Source: DASYAE01 sp036501535 (GTDB lineage: Bacteria > Actinomycetota > Actinomycetes > Streptomycetales > Catenulisporaceae). From it: a stretch of DNA of 40,899 nucleotides. A model generated the notes under the pieces. It worked only from the letters and a program-made list of their open reading frames with translations, was not told the DNA's origin and did no database searches. The stretch covers positions 1 to 40,899 of the forward strand of contig DASYAE010000265.1 in the NCBI GenBank assembly GCA_036501535.1. The letters run 5' to 3'. Positions 7,661 through 15,123 of the stretch are shown piece by piece. Within the stretch, counting starts at the first letter, position 1. Every line of letters starts with the position of its first letter. The translations under genes were made by a program, and so were the position numbers.

Positions 7661-8742
7661 TGCCGGCGGCGCAGGCGGTGTCCGTCGCCGAGGTGGCCGC
7701 GGCGGTGGCCGAGAATTGGTCGCGCATCAGTGTGTCGACAGAGCCCGTTGATCGGGCGCAGGCCGAGGCCGCAGTACGTCGGCTCTATGAGCTCGGTGGG
7801 ATTGCAGCCGCCCCGGAGATCATCTGGTGTCAGTCTCCTGTCGAGGCCGCCCGGCTCGTCGCGCAGGGCGACGGACGCTTCGGCGGCTCGCTGCGCGAGG
7901 AACTGCGAACCGGTCCGTGGCTGCGCGCGCGGGCGCAGGTGGCCGACCGGCTCGGCCGGGACGGTTGGCCGCAGGCCTGGCGGGAGACCTGCGGACCGAC
8001 CGCGGCGGCCGTCCCGCGCCTGGTCGAGCAGATCACCGGCGCCGTGGCCGCGGCCGGCGCGGACGACGCCGAGCGCACCGCGCTGCTCGTGGCGTTGACC
8101 TACGCCGACCACGGCCAGCACGACGCGGCCTGGTTGCCGCTGTTCGAGGCGTATCGCGAGGCTGCGATGACGGCTGGTGCGGCGGAAGGTGCGGACGCGC
8201 CGGTTCTGCACGCCCTGTCCCGGGTTGCCGAGCAGGTGCACTGGTGGTGGCCGTTTGAGCGAGCTGCGATCCTGTGTGAGCGTCCGAATGTGCTGCACCT
8301 GGACGAGCAGGGTCGGCTGCACCAAGGCGACGGGCCCGCGCTCGCGTACCAGGACGGCTTCGCCCTCTACCGCTGGCACGGCGTGACGATCGCAGAGAAC
8401 TTCGCGCAGACGCTCGCGTCGCTGACGCCGGTGATCATCCAGCAGGAGCCCAACGTCGAACTGCGCCGGATCATGCTCGAGCACTACGGCCACGACCGGT
8501 ACATCCTGGACTCCGGCGCCAAGCCGGTCCAGCACGACGAGGCCGGCCGGCTCTGGCGGGTGGACCTGCCCGGGGACGAGCCGATCACCATGGTGGAGGT
8601 GGTGAACTCGACCGCTGAGCCGGACGGCACCTTCCGCACCTACTGGCTGCGGGTCCCGCCGCACACGCGTACGGCGCGGGCCGCGGTCGCCTGGACCTTC
8701 GGGCTCAGCGACGAGGAGTACCAGCCTCAGGTTCAGACCTGA
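7660..8742 (+). CDS. DUF6745 domain-containing protein
   Basis: ATG 7660 overlaps the upstream stop. The 360-residue soluble protein has an all-helical N-terminal half (about 1-200). A conserved middle follows (HWWWPFERAAILCERPNVLHLDEQGRLHQGDGPALAYQDGFALYRWHGV, about 199-245). The C-terminal DUF6745 signature includes EPNVELRRIMLEHYGHDRYI, then LWRVDLPGDEPITMVEVVNSTAEPDGTFRTYWLRVPP and TARAAVAWTFGLSDEEYQP. DUF6745 is uncharacterised. The gene runs convergently into the STM4011-4015 operon with only 7 bp between stops. Confidence 0.75.
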   Translation: MPAAQAVSVAEVAAAVAENWSRISVSTEPVDRAQAEAAVRRLYELGGIAAAPEIIWCQSPVEAARLVAQGDGRFGGSLREELRTGPWLRARAQVADRLGRDGWPQAWRETCGPTAAAVPRLVEQITGAVAAAGADDAERTALLVALTYADHGQHDAAWLPLFEAYREAAMTAGAAEGADAPVLHALSRVAEQVHWWWPFERAAILCERPNVLHLDEQGRLHQGDGPALAYQDGFALYRWHGVTIAENFAQTLASLTPVIIQQEPNVELRRIMLEHYGHDRYILDSGAKPVQHDEAGRLWRVDLPGDEPITMVEVVNSTAEPDGTFRTYWLRVPPHTRTARAAVAWTFGLSDEEYQPQVQT

Positions 8743-8749
8743 GCGGCCG

Positions 8750-9637
8750 TCAGCTGCGAGGGGTGCTCGAAGCGGGGACGCGTTCGAGCACCCCTCCGCG
8801 GAAGGTGTCGTAGAGCCCGAGTTCCGGCATGTGTACGTACCCGATGTGGCAGTCGCACTGCGCCAGCGGGCAGGGGCGGGGCCGCAGCGCCGCGCGGAAC
8901 GAACCGTCGTAGAGGTTGCCCAGGTACTCGGCCGGGTCGGCGCGGGGCACGAAGTGGCAGCGCCGCACATCCCCGTCACCGTCGACGGAGACCACTGACT
9001 CGCCGGTGCGGCAGGCTCGGCCCAGCGACGGATGGGCGTGCCGGGAGACTGCGAACAGCGGGTCGATCGCAGTCCAGCGCGCGGCCTCGTCGTCGGTGTA
9101 GGTGCGGCCCTCGGCGGCGTTGACCCACAGGTAGGTGCCGGTGTCCATGGCGTCGCGCAGGCGGCGGGCGGCGTCGAGATGTCCGGGCTGGCCGACAATG
9201 CCGATGCTGTGGCGGACGCCGTGGCTGACGAGGTGCCGGTGCTTCGCGACGAAGCGGTCGAACTCGACCTGGCCGGGGTGGTAGGTGCACCAGAGCGCGA
9301 GCGTGTCCGGGTTCGCCGCGTCGAGCCAGTCGAGCCGGCAGCTGAGGTTGGTCTGCACGGCGGCCTTCGCGACCTGCGGCAGGTGGCTGAGACCGACCAG
9401 CGCGGCGCGGTACCAGGAGCGGGTCAGCGCCTCGCCCCACGGCGTGAACAGTACACTGATCCGGTCGGCGTTCCGGTCCTGGGCGGCGATCCAGCCGGTG
9501 AACCGGGTGAGCGCGGCGCGGTCGGCGCGCAGCTGCTGCGGAGTGTCGCGGCGCTTTGCGAAGGGGCAGTAGCCGCAGTCGTAGTCACAGCTGGCCAGGG
9601 GGCCGCGATAGAGGATGCTGAGATCCACGGTCACCAT
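8750..9637 (-). CDS. STM4011 family radical SAM protein
   Basis: This 295-residue protein begins MVTVDLSILYRGPLASCDYDCGYCPFAK, with the radical SAM CxxxCxxC motif at C17, C21 and C24. The middle holds a TIM-barrel-like region (LFTPWGEALT, VQTNLS). A C-terminal Cys set (C209, C227, C256, C261, C263) around VVSVDGDGDVRRCHFVPR and LGNLYDGSF recalls the auxiliary-cluster region of SPASM/twitch enzymes that modify peptides. It is the last gene of the STM4015-4011 operon. The family name comes from Salmonella Typhimurium locus STM4011; no reaction is known to me. A role as a peptide or protein maturase is inference. Confidence 0.85.
   Translation of the reverse strand: MVTVDLSILYRGPLASCDYDCGYCPFAKRRDTPQQLRADRAALTRFTGWIAAQDRNADRISVLFTPWGEALTRSWYRAALVGLSHLPQVAKAAVQTNLSCRLDWLDAANPDTLALWCTYHPGQVEFDRFVAKHRHLVSHGVRHSIGIVGQPGHLDAARRLRDAMDTGTYLWVNAAEGRTYTDDEAARWTAIDPLFAVSRHAHPSLGRACRTGESVVSVDGDGDVRRCHFVPRADPAEYLGNLYDGSFRAALRPRPCPLAQCDCHIGYVHMPELGLYDTFRGGVLERVPASSTPRS
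8758..8796. terminator. Bidirectional hairpin terminator inside the STM4011 3' end
   Basis: A perfect 14-bp inverted repeat (GAGGGGTGCTCGAA, 8758-8771, with TTCGAGCACCCCTC, 8783-8796) encloses an 11-nt loop. It lies within the last codons of the minus-strand STM4011 gene and just beyond the stop of the convergent DUF6745 gene, so one structure can serve both. There is no T tract, as is common in actinobacteria. Confidence 0.7.
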
Positions 9638-9662
9638 CGCCCTTACCCTTACCCTTGGCCTT
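9638..9662 (-). repeat. AAGGGT hexanucleotide repeat serving as ribosome-binding region of STM4011
   Basis: The 23-nt gap between the STM4012 stop (TAA, 9663-9661) and the STM4011 ATG (9637) reads GGCCAAGGGTAAGGGTAAGG then GCG on the minus strand. The three AAGGG units are overlapping Shine-Dalgarno-like sites; the middle one has the best spacing. Slippage of a unit would change translation of STM4011. Confidence 0.5.
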
Positions 9663-11010
9663 ACTTCCGCGCGTACGCACGCATCGCCGCACGCACCGGC
9701 TCGGAGAACAGCAGCGGCCCGACGGCGTCGGACCAGGCGAGGCCTTCAGGCGTGAGCCGCAGCCGGGAGCCCGGCGCGGGCACCCGGTCCGGCGCCGCGA
9801 GCAGTCCGCGCTCCCGGAGCAGATCCAGCGGCTGCGCGAAGTCCTGCCTGGCCTCGGTGCCGAACCTGTCGGCGTACTCGGCTTCGTCGAGTCCCTCGGC
9901 CTGGAGCAGCGACTGGAGGAGGTGGCGGCGGCGCCGCTCCTGCGAAGAGAGCTGATATCCGACCTCGGCGCGGCTGAAGTCCTCGGTCGCCGTATAGGCG
10001 TCGATGATACCCCGCACTTCGTGGGCTGATACGGCGTAGTCGAAGGAGTAGTGCAGGGCCGTGGTGTACGAGCGTGCGCCGCAGCCCAGGCCGATCATCC
10101 CGTCGCTCTGGCACGAGTAGTCCGCTCCCCCGCCGATCACGGGCGCGTCGACGCGGCGGAACATGCGCATCGAGGTTTGGTCATAGCCGCGGGCCAGGAG
10201 AAGGCCACGGCCGGCGCGGTAGAGGCGGAGCCGCTGCTCGTCCCAGGCTTCGCCGGCGGCGCGGTCCGCGCGGGCGAGCCCTGTTAGGGGCCTGATGTAG
10301 AGGGGGTAGAGGTAGAGCTCTTCCGGCCGCCAGGTCAGCGCGGCCTCGAGCGAGGCCAGCCAGGACTGCTCGGTCTGGCCGTCGATGCCGTAGATGAGGT
10401 CGATGTTCAGGACCGGTATTCCCGCGTCGCGTATCGCGGCCAGCGCGCGGTGGACGTCTGCGGCCTTCTGCGGCCGGACGGCGGCGCGGGCCTCGGCCGG
10501 GTCGAAGCTCTGCACGCCGAGGCTGAGCCGGGTGGTGCCGCGCGCGGCGAGGACGGCGAGCCGGTCGGGAGTCGCAGTGGCCGGAGAGGCCTCGACGGAA
10601 AGCGGGATCGCGCCGAGCTCGACACCCATGGTCCGTTCCAGGATGTCGAAGAGCCTGCCCAGCTCCCCCGCCGTGAGGAAGGTCGGCGTGCCCCCGCCGA
10701 TCGCCGCGTTGGCGAAGCGCGGCGACGAGGCATCGAGGGCCGCGCGCGTCTGTCGCGCCTGGCGTTCCAGCGCGTCGAGGTAACGCGTGGTCAGGTCGTC
10801 CGGCGCGCCGACCCTCGTGAACAGGTTGCAGAAGCCGCAGCGCACTTCGCAGAACGGGATGTGCGCGTATAGCGAGAGCGCACGCCGGTCCTGGCCGCGC
10901 CACACGTCGGCCAGCGCGGGCGCAGGTCGAAGCGGCCGGTACGCGGTCTTGTGCGGATACGCGTAGACGTACGACTCGTACGGGCGCGCGGGAAATATCA
11001 GGCTGCTCAT
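9661..11010 (-). CDS. STM4012 family radical SAM protein (HemN/HemW-like)
   Basis: This 449-residue cytosolic enzyme starts at ATG 11010, seven bases after the STM4013 stop. The HemN-like core is plain: LSLYAHIPFCEVRCGFCNL, with C54, C58 and C61 of CxxxCxxC, then IGGGTPTFL (104-112), SVEASPATAT, RLSLGVQSFD and DLIYGIDGQTEQSW. The C-terminal part (LGCGARSYT...EERRRRHLLQSLL...) resembles the HemW-type wing. True HemN makes protoporphyrinogen IX, but the operon context argues against haem synthesis and for a dedicated role with the STM4011 enzyme. HemN-like proteins often use two SAM molecules or transfer methyl groups. The substrate is unknown. Confidence 0.85.
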   Translation of the reverse strand: MSSLIFPARPYESYVYAYPHKTAYRPLRPAPALADVWRGQDRRALSLYAHIPFCEVRCGFCNLFTRVGAPDDLTTRYLDALERQARQTRAALDASSPRFANAAIGGGTPTFLTAGELGRLFDILERTMGVELGAIPLSVEASPATATPDRLAVLAARGTTRLSLGVQSFDPAEARAAVRPQKAADVHRALAAIRDAGIPVLNIDLIYGIDGQTEQSWLASLEAALTWRPEELYLYPLYIRPLTGLARADRAAGEAWDEQRLRLYRAGRGLLLARGYDQTSMRMFRRVDAPVIGGGADYSCQSDGMIGLGCGARSYTTALHYSFDYAVSAHEVRGIIDAYTATEDFSRAEVGYQLSSQERRRRHLLQSLLQAEGLDEAEYADRFGTEARQDFAQPLDLLRERGLLAAPDRVPAPGSRLRLTPEGLAWSDAVGPLLFSEPVRAAMRAYARK

Positions 11011-11017
11011 TCGCTAC

Positions 11018-11905
11018 TCATTCGCCGTGCCGCCTTGCGTCGCCGCGGCGGGAGAGGACGAACTGCGCGTACGGCACCGTCCACACCAGCGGGTGGGCGA
11101 CCCGGTGGCCGAACAGCCCGTCCTCGCCGTACAGGGTCCCGTGATCCGAGCAGACGACGGCGAAACAGTCGCGCCGTGCGGTCATGACGTCGAACAGCTC
11201 CCTGATGTGCTGGTCGACGTGTTCGAGCGCTGCGGCGTGGCTCGCGCGGCTGTCTCCCTTGGCGGGGAGGCTGTCGTCGCGCCGCGCGCCCTCCGAGTGG
11301 AACCAGTTGGGCTGGTGCAGCGTGGGAACGTTGACGAACAGGAACAGCGGCCGGTCCGGGCCGAGCGCCCCGGCGATCGACCGGGCCTTCGCGATCTGCG
11401 TCTCAAAGGCGGTGGGCGAGGCGACGCTCGTCTGCGCGGACCAGTGCGACTCGTGGAAGAGCCCTGGCAGCACGGCGCCGAGCGGGTTGGCCGGGTTGAA
11501 GAACCCGACGCCGCCGACGCAGGCGGTGTGATAGCCGCCCTTGGCCAGCCCCTCGGGCAGCGACGGCGCGTCGAAGACCCAGGTGTCCGGCGAGGTGGTC
11601 TCGCTCCCGCCGAAGCGCGCGGCGAAAAGGCGCGGGTGCGGGCCCGGTGCGACCGGCGTGGGCAGGAAGCCGGCGAAGAACGCGGCGTGCGCGGCGAAGG
11701 TGAAGCTGCCGGGGGTGTGCCGCTCCTCCCAGTACGGCCGGCCCCCGGCGTCCTTGGGCAGCACCCGGGCGAGGTTCGGCAGGCGGCCCGCGTCGAGCAG
11801 TTCGACGGCGACGTCGTGGCGGCAGGTGTCGAGGGTCACGAGGAGCAGGTCGTGGCTTCCGACGATCTCGTTCATGTTCGTGTTCATGTTCGTGTTCACG
11901 GTCAT
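11018..11905 (-). CDS. STM4013/SEN3800 family hydrolase (alkaline phosphatase/sulfatase fold)
   Basis: This 295-residue protein has the alkaline-phosphatase-superfamily pattern. LLLVTLDTCRHDVA (21-34) carries the first metal Asp and the nucleophile position (T27 or C28). HTPGSFTFAAHAAFFAGFLP follows. C-terminal CSDHGTLYGEDGLFGHRVAHP (252-272) contains the DH (254-255) and GH metal ligands. Such enzymes cleave phosphate, sulfate or phosphonate esters, or transfer phospho groups. The CxPxR formylglycine motif of type I sulfatases is absent. The start is unsettled: ATG 11905 lies 6 nt after the STM4014 stop, and further ATGs occur at 11887 and 11875 inside a 12-bp repeat. Confidence 0.82.
   Translation of the reverse strand: MTVNTNMNTNMNEIVGSHDLLLVTLDTCRHDVAVELLDAGRLPNLARVLPKDAGGRPYWEERHTPGSFTFAAHAAFFAGFLPTPVAPGPHPRLFAARFGGSETTSPDTWVFDAPSLPEGLAKGGYHTACVGGVGFFNPANPLGAVLPGLFHESHWSAQTSVASPTAFETQIAKARSIAGALGPDRPLFLFVNVPTLHQPNWFHSEGARRDDSLPAKGDSRASHAAALEHVDQHIRELFDVMTARRDCFAVVCSDHGTLYGEDGLFGHRVAHPLVWTVPYAQFVLSRRGDARRHGE
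11871..11894 (-). repeat. 12-bp tandem repeat at the STM4013 N-terminus
   Basis: On the plus strand TTCATGTTCGTG occurs twice in a row (11871-11882, 11883-11894), followed by a partial third copy (TTCACG). On the coding strand it encodes a repeating N-T-N-M, and each unit holds an in-frame ATG that could serve as a start. The unit is a multiple of three, so copy-number change keeps the frame. Confidence 0.7.
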
Positions 11906-11911
11906 GGCCGG

Positions 11912-13018
11912 TCAGCCGTGCATCGCCTGCAGGGAGGCGAGTTGCGCGGCGTAGGTGTCGCGCCCCTCGCCGAGGGTGCCGGGCAGGCCGAGGAGCCCGG
12001 GCAGCAGGTCGCCGTAAGCGTTGACCTCGCCGATGTAGTCCCGGGCGTGGTCGGACAGGACGTCGATGCCGAGGCAGTGCGAGCGCGGGAAGCAGGCCGC
12101 GGTCCGCTCGGCGAGGCCGATGATCTGCGCCCAGCGCTCGTCGCCGACCCGCTCGCGGTACTCGTGCGCCGCCTGCCGCCTGCCGCCGAGGTGGAGGTTG
12201 GTGATCGGGATCTCGCTGGAACGGCCGACGGCGTGGGTGACCCGGCCGCCGACGGCGACCAGGCGCAGGTCGGCCACCCGGCCCCCGATGCGGAGCTTGT
12301 CGACGGCGGTCTCGACGTGCAGCCCGTCGAGCGCGAGGCGGTCGATCACCATGGCGATGTCGGACTCGCGCGCGTAGCGGCGGATCCGCAGTGAGTTGTA
12401 GAGCTCGAAGCCGTCCGGCGTCCGATGGAGCTCGGTCGAGGTGAGAGCCCGGAGCGCGCCGCGGCTCTGCCCGCTCTGCCCGCTCTGCCGCACCTCGACC
12501 ACCCCGGACGCCGACGATCCGTGCCGGATCTTGGCGTAGACGCCGGTCCAGCCGAGTTCGGCCTGCGAGGCGACCAGGCTCTCGAAGCCGACGACGCCGG
12601 GCACCGCGGCCGGGACGCTGATGCCGTGCTCACTCAACATGGCGTGGCAGCGCGCCTTGTCGAAGGCGGTCGCCGTCTCCTCGGCGTCCGCCAGCGCGTG
12701 GGCCCCGGCCGCCTCGATCGAGGCGTGCAGCTGATCCAGGGCCTTGACGAAGCCCTCGTACCAGGCCCTTGAGCCCTCGACGCGGTACATGTCGACCGGC
12801 TCGGACTCGCCGCGCAGGAGCCGGGCGACCTCGGCGTCCTCCCCCGGGGAGTCGATGCGGACGAGCTCCCCGGCGTGAAATCGTGCGGCGCCCTGCAGCA
12901 CGTCGAGCCACGGGACGACGCGCGGCTCGACCGTTCCCAGGTCCGCGGCGGCCTTGCACAGCAGGCCGATCCGCCGGTTCTCCGGGTTGCCGACGACGGC
13001 GAGTCGCAGCATACTCAT
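11912..13018 (-). CDS. STM4014 family protein (ATP-grasp-like)
   Basis: ATG 13018 overlaps the stop of the upstream STM4015 copy (ATGA), so the 368-residue product is read from there. A second ATG lies two codons on. Residues 3-10 (MLRLAVVG) start a Rossmann-like pre-ATP-grasp domain. ATP-grasp features follow: FDKARCHAMLSEHGISVPAAV (119-139), VYAKIRHGSSASGV (160-173) with the ATP-binding K163 and Gly-rich loop, DLRLVAVGGRVTHAVGR (250-266), and GIDVLS...YIGEVNAYGDLLPG (317-341) with the metal-binding Glu-x-Asn (E331, N333). ATP-grasp enzymes join a carboxylate to an amine or thiol through an acyl phosphate. The partners here are unknown; nearby radical SAM enzymes suggest a modified peptide or protein. 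Confidence 0.83.
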   Translation of the reverse strand: MSMLRLAVVGNPENRRIGLLCKAAADLGTVEPRVVPWLDVLQGAARFHAGELVRIDSPGEDAEVARLLRGESEPVDMYRVEGSRAWYEGFVKALDQLHASIEAAGAHALADAEETATAFDKARCHAMLSEHGISVPAAVPGVVGFESLVASQAELGWTGVYAKIRHGSSASGVVEVRQSGQSGQSRGALRALTSTELHRTPDGFELYNSLRIRRYARESDIAMVIDRLALDGLHVETAVDKLRIGGRVADLRLVAVGGRVTHAVGRSSEIPITNLHLGGRRQAAHEYRERVGDERWAQIIGLAERTAACFPRSHCLGIDVLSDHARDYIGEVNAYGDLLPGLLGLPGTLGEGRDTYAAQLASLQAMHG

Positions 13019-13983
13019 TCGCTGATCGCGATGTAGCGGCGACTCGGGTTCCAGTACAGGTCCTTCATCCGGTCCAGGGTGACCTCGACGCCGGGCAGGG
13101 CCTGCGAGACGCGCTGCATCATCGCGTCGGAGAGGTAGTGGTGCTGCAGGCGGAGCTCGGCCAGGTGGGTCAGCGGCTGACCGGCCAGCAGGGCCGCCGC
13201 GCCCTCGTCGGTGAGGTTCCCGAGCGACAGGTCGAGCACTTCGAGCCCGGCGACGACCGGGGCGTGGGCGAGGGCCGTGGCGAGTTCGTCCGCGTTCTCG
13301 GCGTTGCGCAGGCCGAGGTGGCGCAGCGCCGGGAACGCCTCGGCCTGGAGGATCCGCCGCAGGTCCTCCGGCGTGGCGCCGCCGCCGTAGTTGACCGTGC
13401 CGAGGTAGAGATCGACGCCGGTCAGCGCGGGGAGCTTCGACTGCGCGAGCGCGCGCACGACACCGGGCGGGAGCCCGCCGCCCTGGAGGGTGATCTCCTC
13501 CAGGGCGTCGTGGCCGAACGGCTCCATCGAGAGCGTCGTCGTCCCGCGCAGGCCGAACCGCCGCAGCCGGGGGAACCGGGCCAGCAGCGAGCCCGGGTCG
13601 CCGTGCTCGATCCAGGACACCTCGGCCTCTTCCTGCCCCATGTCCCCGACGAAGAGCGCCTCGACCCCGGGGAACCGCGCGGCCTGCTCGATCAGGAGGC
13701 CGACGGTCTCCTCCGGCGGAATGCCGGGGTCGCCGTCGACACACCAGTTGCCGAGGATGAGCGCCCTGATCCGGGTCGTGTCGACGGCATCGAGGAAGAC
13801 CTCGAAGACCTCGCCGAAGGCGGTGGAGGAGTCGGCCTCGATGCCCACGCGCCAGGCCCGGGCCCCGACGTCGGCGGGGATGTCCGCGGAGTCGAGGTCC
13901 TCGCGGTGGGCGACGGTGAAGTCGCGGACCGGCAGGCCGGCGAACGTGGCGAGGCGTTCGTATCTGTAGTCTTCGATCATCAT
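13015..13983 (-). CDS. STM4015 family leucine-rich-repeat protein, downstream copy
   Basis: GGAGGG precedes ATG 13983, with a second ATG at 13980. The 322-residue protein begins MMIEDYRYERLATFAGLPVRDF and shows the family build: an N-terminal alpha/beta part (RIRALILGNW), then about six leucine-rich-repeat-like units (LLARFPRLRRFGLRG, ALRHLGLRNAENADELATAL, GLEVLDLSLGNLTDEGAAALLAG, HLAELRLQHHYLSDAMMQRV). It ends ...SRRYIAISE. It is closely related to the upstream gene (shared DEGAAALLAGQPL, HHYLSDAMMQR and RYIAxSE) and clearly a tandem duplicate. LRR folds bind proteins; in this operon it may be the target or the scaffold for the enzymes (inference). Confidence 0.83.
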   Translation of the reverse strand: MMIEDYRYERLATFAGLPVRDFTVAHREDLDSADIPADVGARAWRVGIEADSSTAFGEVFEVFLDAVDTTRIRALILGNWCVDGDPGIPPEETVGLLIEQAARFPGVEALFVGDMGQEEAEVSWIEHGDPGSLLARFPRLRRFGLRGTTTLSMEPFGHDALEEITLQGGGLPPGVVRALAQSKLPALTGVDLYLGTVNYGGGATPEDLRRILQAEAFPALRHLGLRNAENADELATALAHAPVVAGLEVLDLSLGNLTDEGAAALLAGQPLTHLAELRLQHHYLSDAMMQRVSQALPGVEVTLDRMKDLYWNPSRRYIAISE

Positions 13984-14008
13984 CGGTCCCTCCTGCGTCC
14001 GCCCGGGC

Positions 14009-14992
14009 CTACTCACTGACCGCGATGTAGCGGTGGGCCACACCGTTCCACATGTCAGGCTCCTGCTGATCGCTCAGGTCGAGCTGCACCCCGTCCAGCG
14101 CCTCGCGCAGCCGCTGCATCATCGCGTCGGAGAGGTAGTGGTGGTGCAGGTCGAGCCTGGCCAGGTGCTTGAGCGGCTGGCCGGCCAGCAGCGCCGCGGC
14201 TCCCTCGTCGCCGAGGGCCCCGAGCGAGAGGTCGAGCACGTCGAGCCGGGCCACGACGGGCGCGAGCGCGACGGCCGCGGCGATCTCGTCCTGGTTGGGC
14301 GCGTCGCGCAGGCCGAGGCGGCGCAGCTTCGGGAACCGGTCCCCGTCGAGCAGCCCGGCGATGTCCTCGACGCCGGCGCCGCCGCCGTATTCCTCGTCGC
14401 CGAAGTAGAGCTCGAGGTGCTCGAGTTCGGGCAGCTCGGACCGGACGACCGCGCGGATCGCCTCGGGGGCCAGGCCGCCGGACTCGAAGACGAGCGTGCG
14501 CAGCGCGGCGTGGGTGAACGGCGCGAACGGGGTGTGGCCCTGCCAGGTGTCGAAGCCGCCCCGGATGTGCAGCGCCTCAAGCCCGGGAAAGGCTTCGAGC
14601 AGCGGCGTCGGATCCGTCTGGGTCATATAGGCCACGTCGGAGTCCTGATGGACCAGATCGCCGTGGAAGATGGCGCGCAGGTTCGGGAACGACACCGCAT
14701 GCTCGACGAGACGCTGGATGTGCGGACGCGGGCTGTACTCGCCGTAGCTCGTCATGCCGGTGACGATCGCCACCACCCGGGTCGAGTCGACCCGCTCCAG
14801 CAGGGCCCGGAAGCAGCTCTCGTACTCGCCGATCCAGTCGGTCGTGGTGCGCTTCCATCCGCTCTCGGTGTTGACGCTCAGCCGCCAGGCCACGGCGTCC
14901 GGCTCCACCTGCGGCATCGGCTGATCGTCCGACACCGGGAGCGCGACCACCGGCAGCCCGGCGAACTCCGTCAGATAATCTCCGAACGACAT
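14009..14992 (-). CDS. STM4015 family leucine-rich-repeat protein, upstream copy
   Basis: First gene of the operon. ATG 14992 has GGGAGGG ten bases upstream; an in-frame GTG at 15001 sits too close to that site. The 327-residue product begins MSFGDYLTEFAGLPVVALP and continues with RVVAIVTGMTSYGEY, the repeat-like units LLEAFPGLEALHIRGG, KLRRLGLRDAPNQDEIAAAV, RLDVLDLSLGALGDEGAAALLAG, ARLDLHHHYLSDAMMQRL and the terminal AHRYIAVSE. It aligns end to end with the downstream copy. The family is uncharacterised. A 131-bp gap separates it from the MmyB-like regulator upstream and should hold the operon promoter; no clear -10/-35 pair is visible. Confidence 0.83.
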   Translation of the reverse strand: MSFGDYLTEFAGLPVVALPVSDDQPMPQVEPDAVAWRLSVNTESGWKRTTTDWIGEYESCFRALLERVDSTRVVAIVTGMTSYGEYSPRPHIQRLVEHAVSFPNLRAIFHGDLVHQDSDVAYMTQTDPTPLLEAFPGLEALHIRGGFDTWQGHTPFAPFTHAALRTLVFESGGLAPEAIRAVVRSELPELEHLELYFGDEEYGGGAGVEDIAGLLDGDRFPKLRRLGLRDAPNQDEIAAAVALAPVVARLDVLDLSLGALGDEGAAALLAGQPLKHLARLDLHHHYLSDAMMQRLREALDGVQLDLSDQQEPDMWNGVAHRYIAVSE

Positions 14993-15123
14993 ACTTGCCA
15001 CGCCCTCCCTGTCCGATCCTGCTCTGCCCTGTCCCGGATCGTGCCGCCACTTTCTATCACCTGGCGCGGACAGCGGCGGCGGGAGGTCTCAGAGTATTGC
15101 CCTGACGGGGATCAGGAGGCTTT

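Noticed and set aside
9641..9656. Telomere-like CCCTTA repeats
   Set aside because: Only three units, placed exactly where a ribosome-binding site is needed between two genes; not a chromosome end.
9661..11010. Naming the STM4012 gene hemN or hemW
   Set aside because: The radical SAM core is HemN-like, but the operon has no haem genes and the family has its own uncharacterised context.
11912..13744. A 610-residue version of STM4014 extending into the neighbouring gene
   Set aside because: The N-terminal 240 residues are low-complexity shadow of the STM4015 copy; the ATGA overlap at 13018 gives a proper 368-residue family-length protein.
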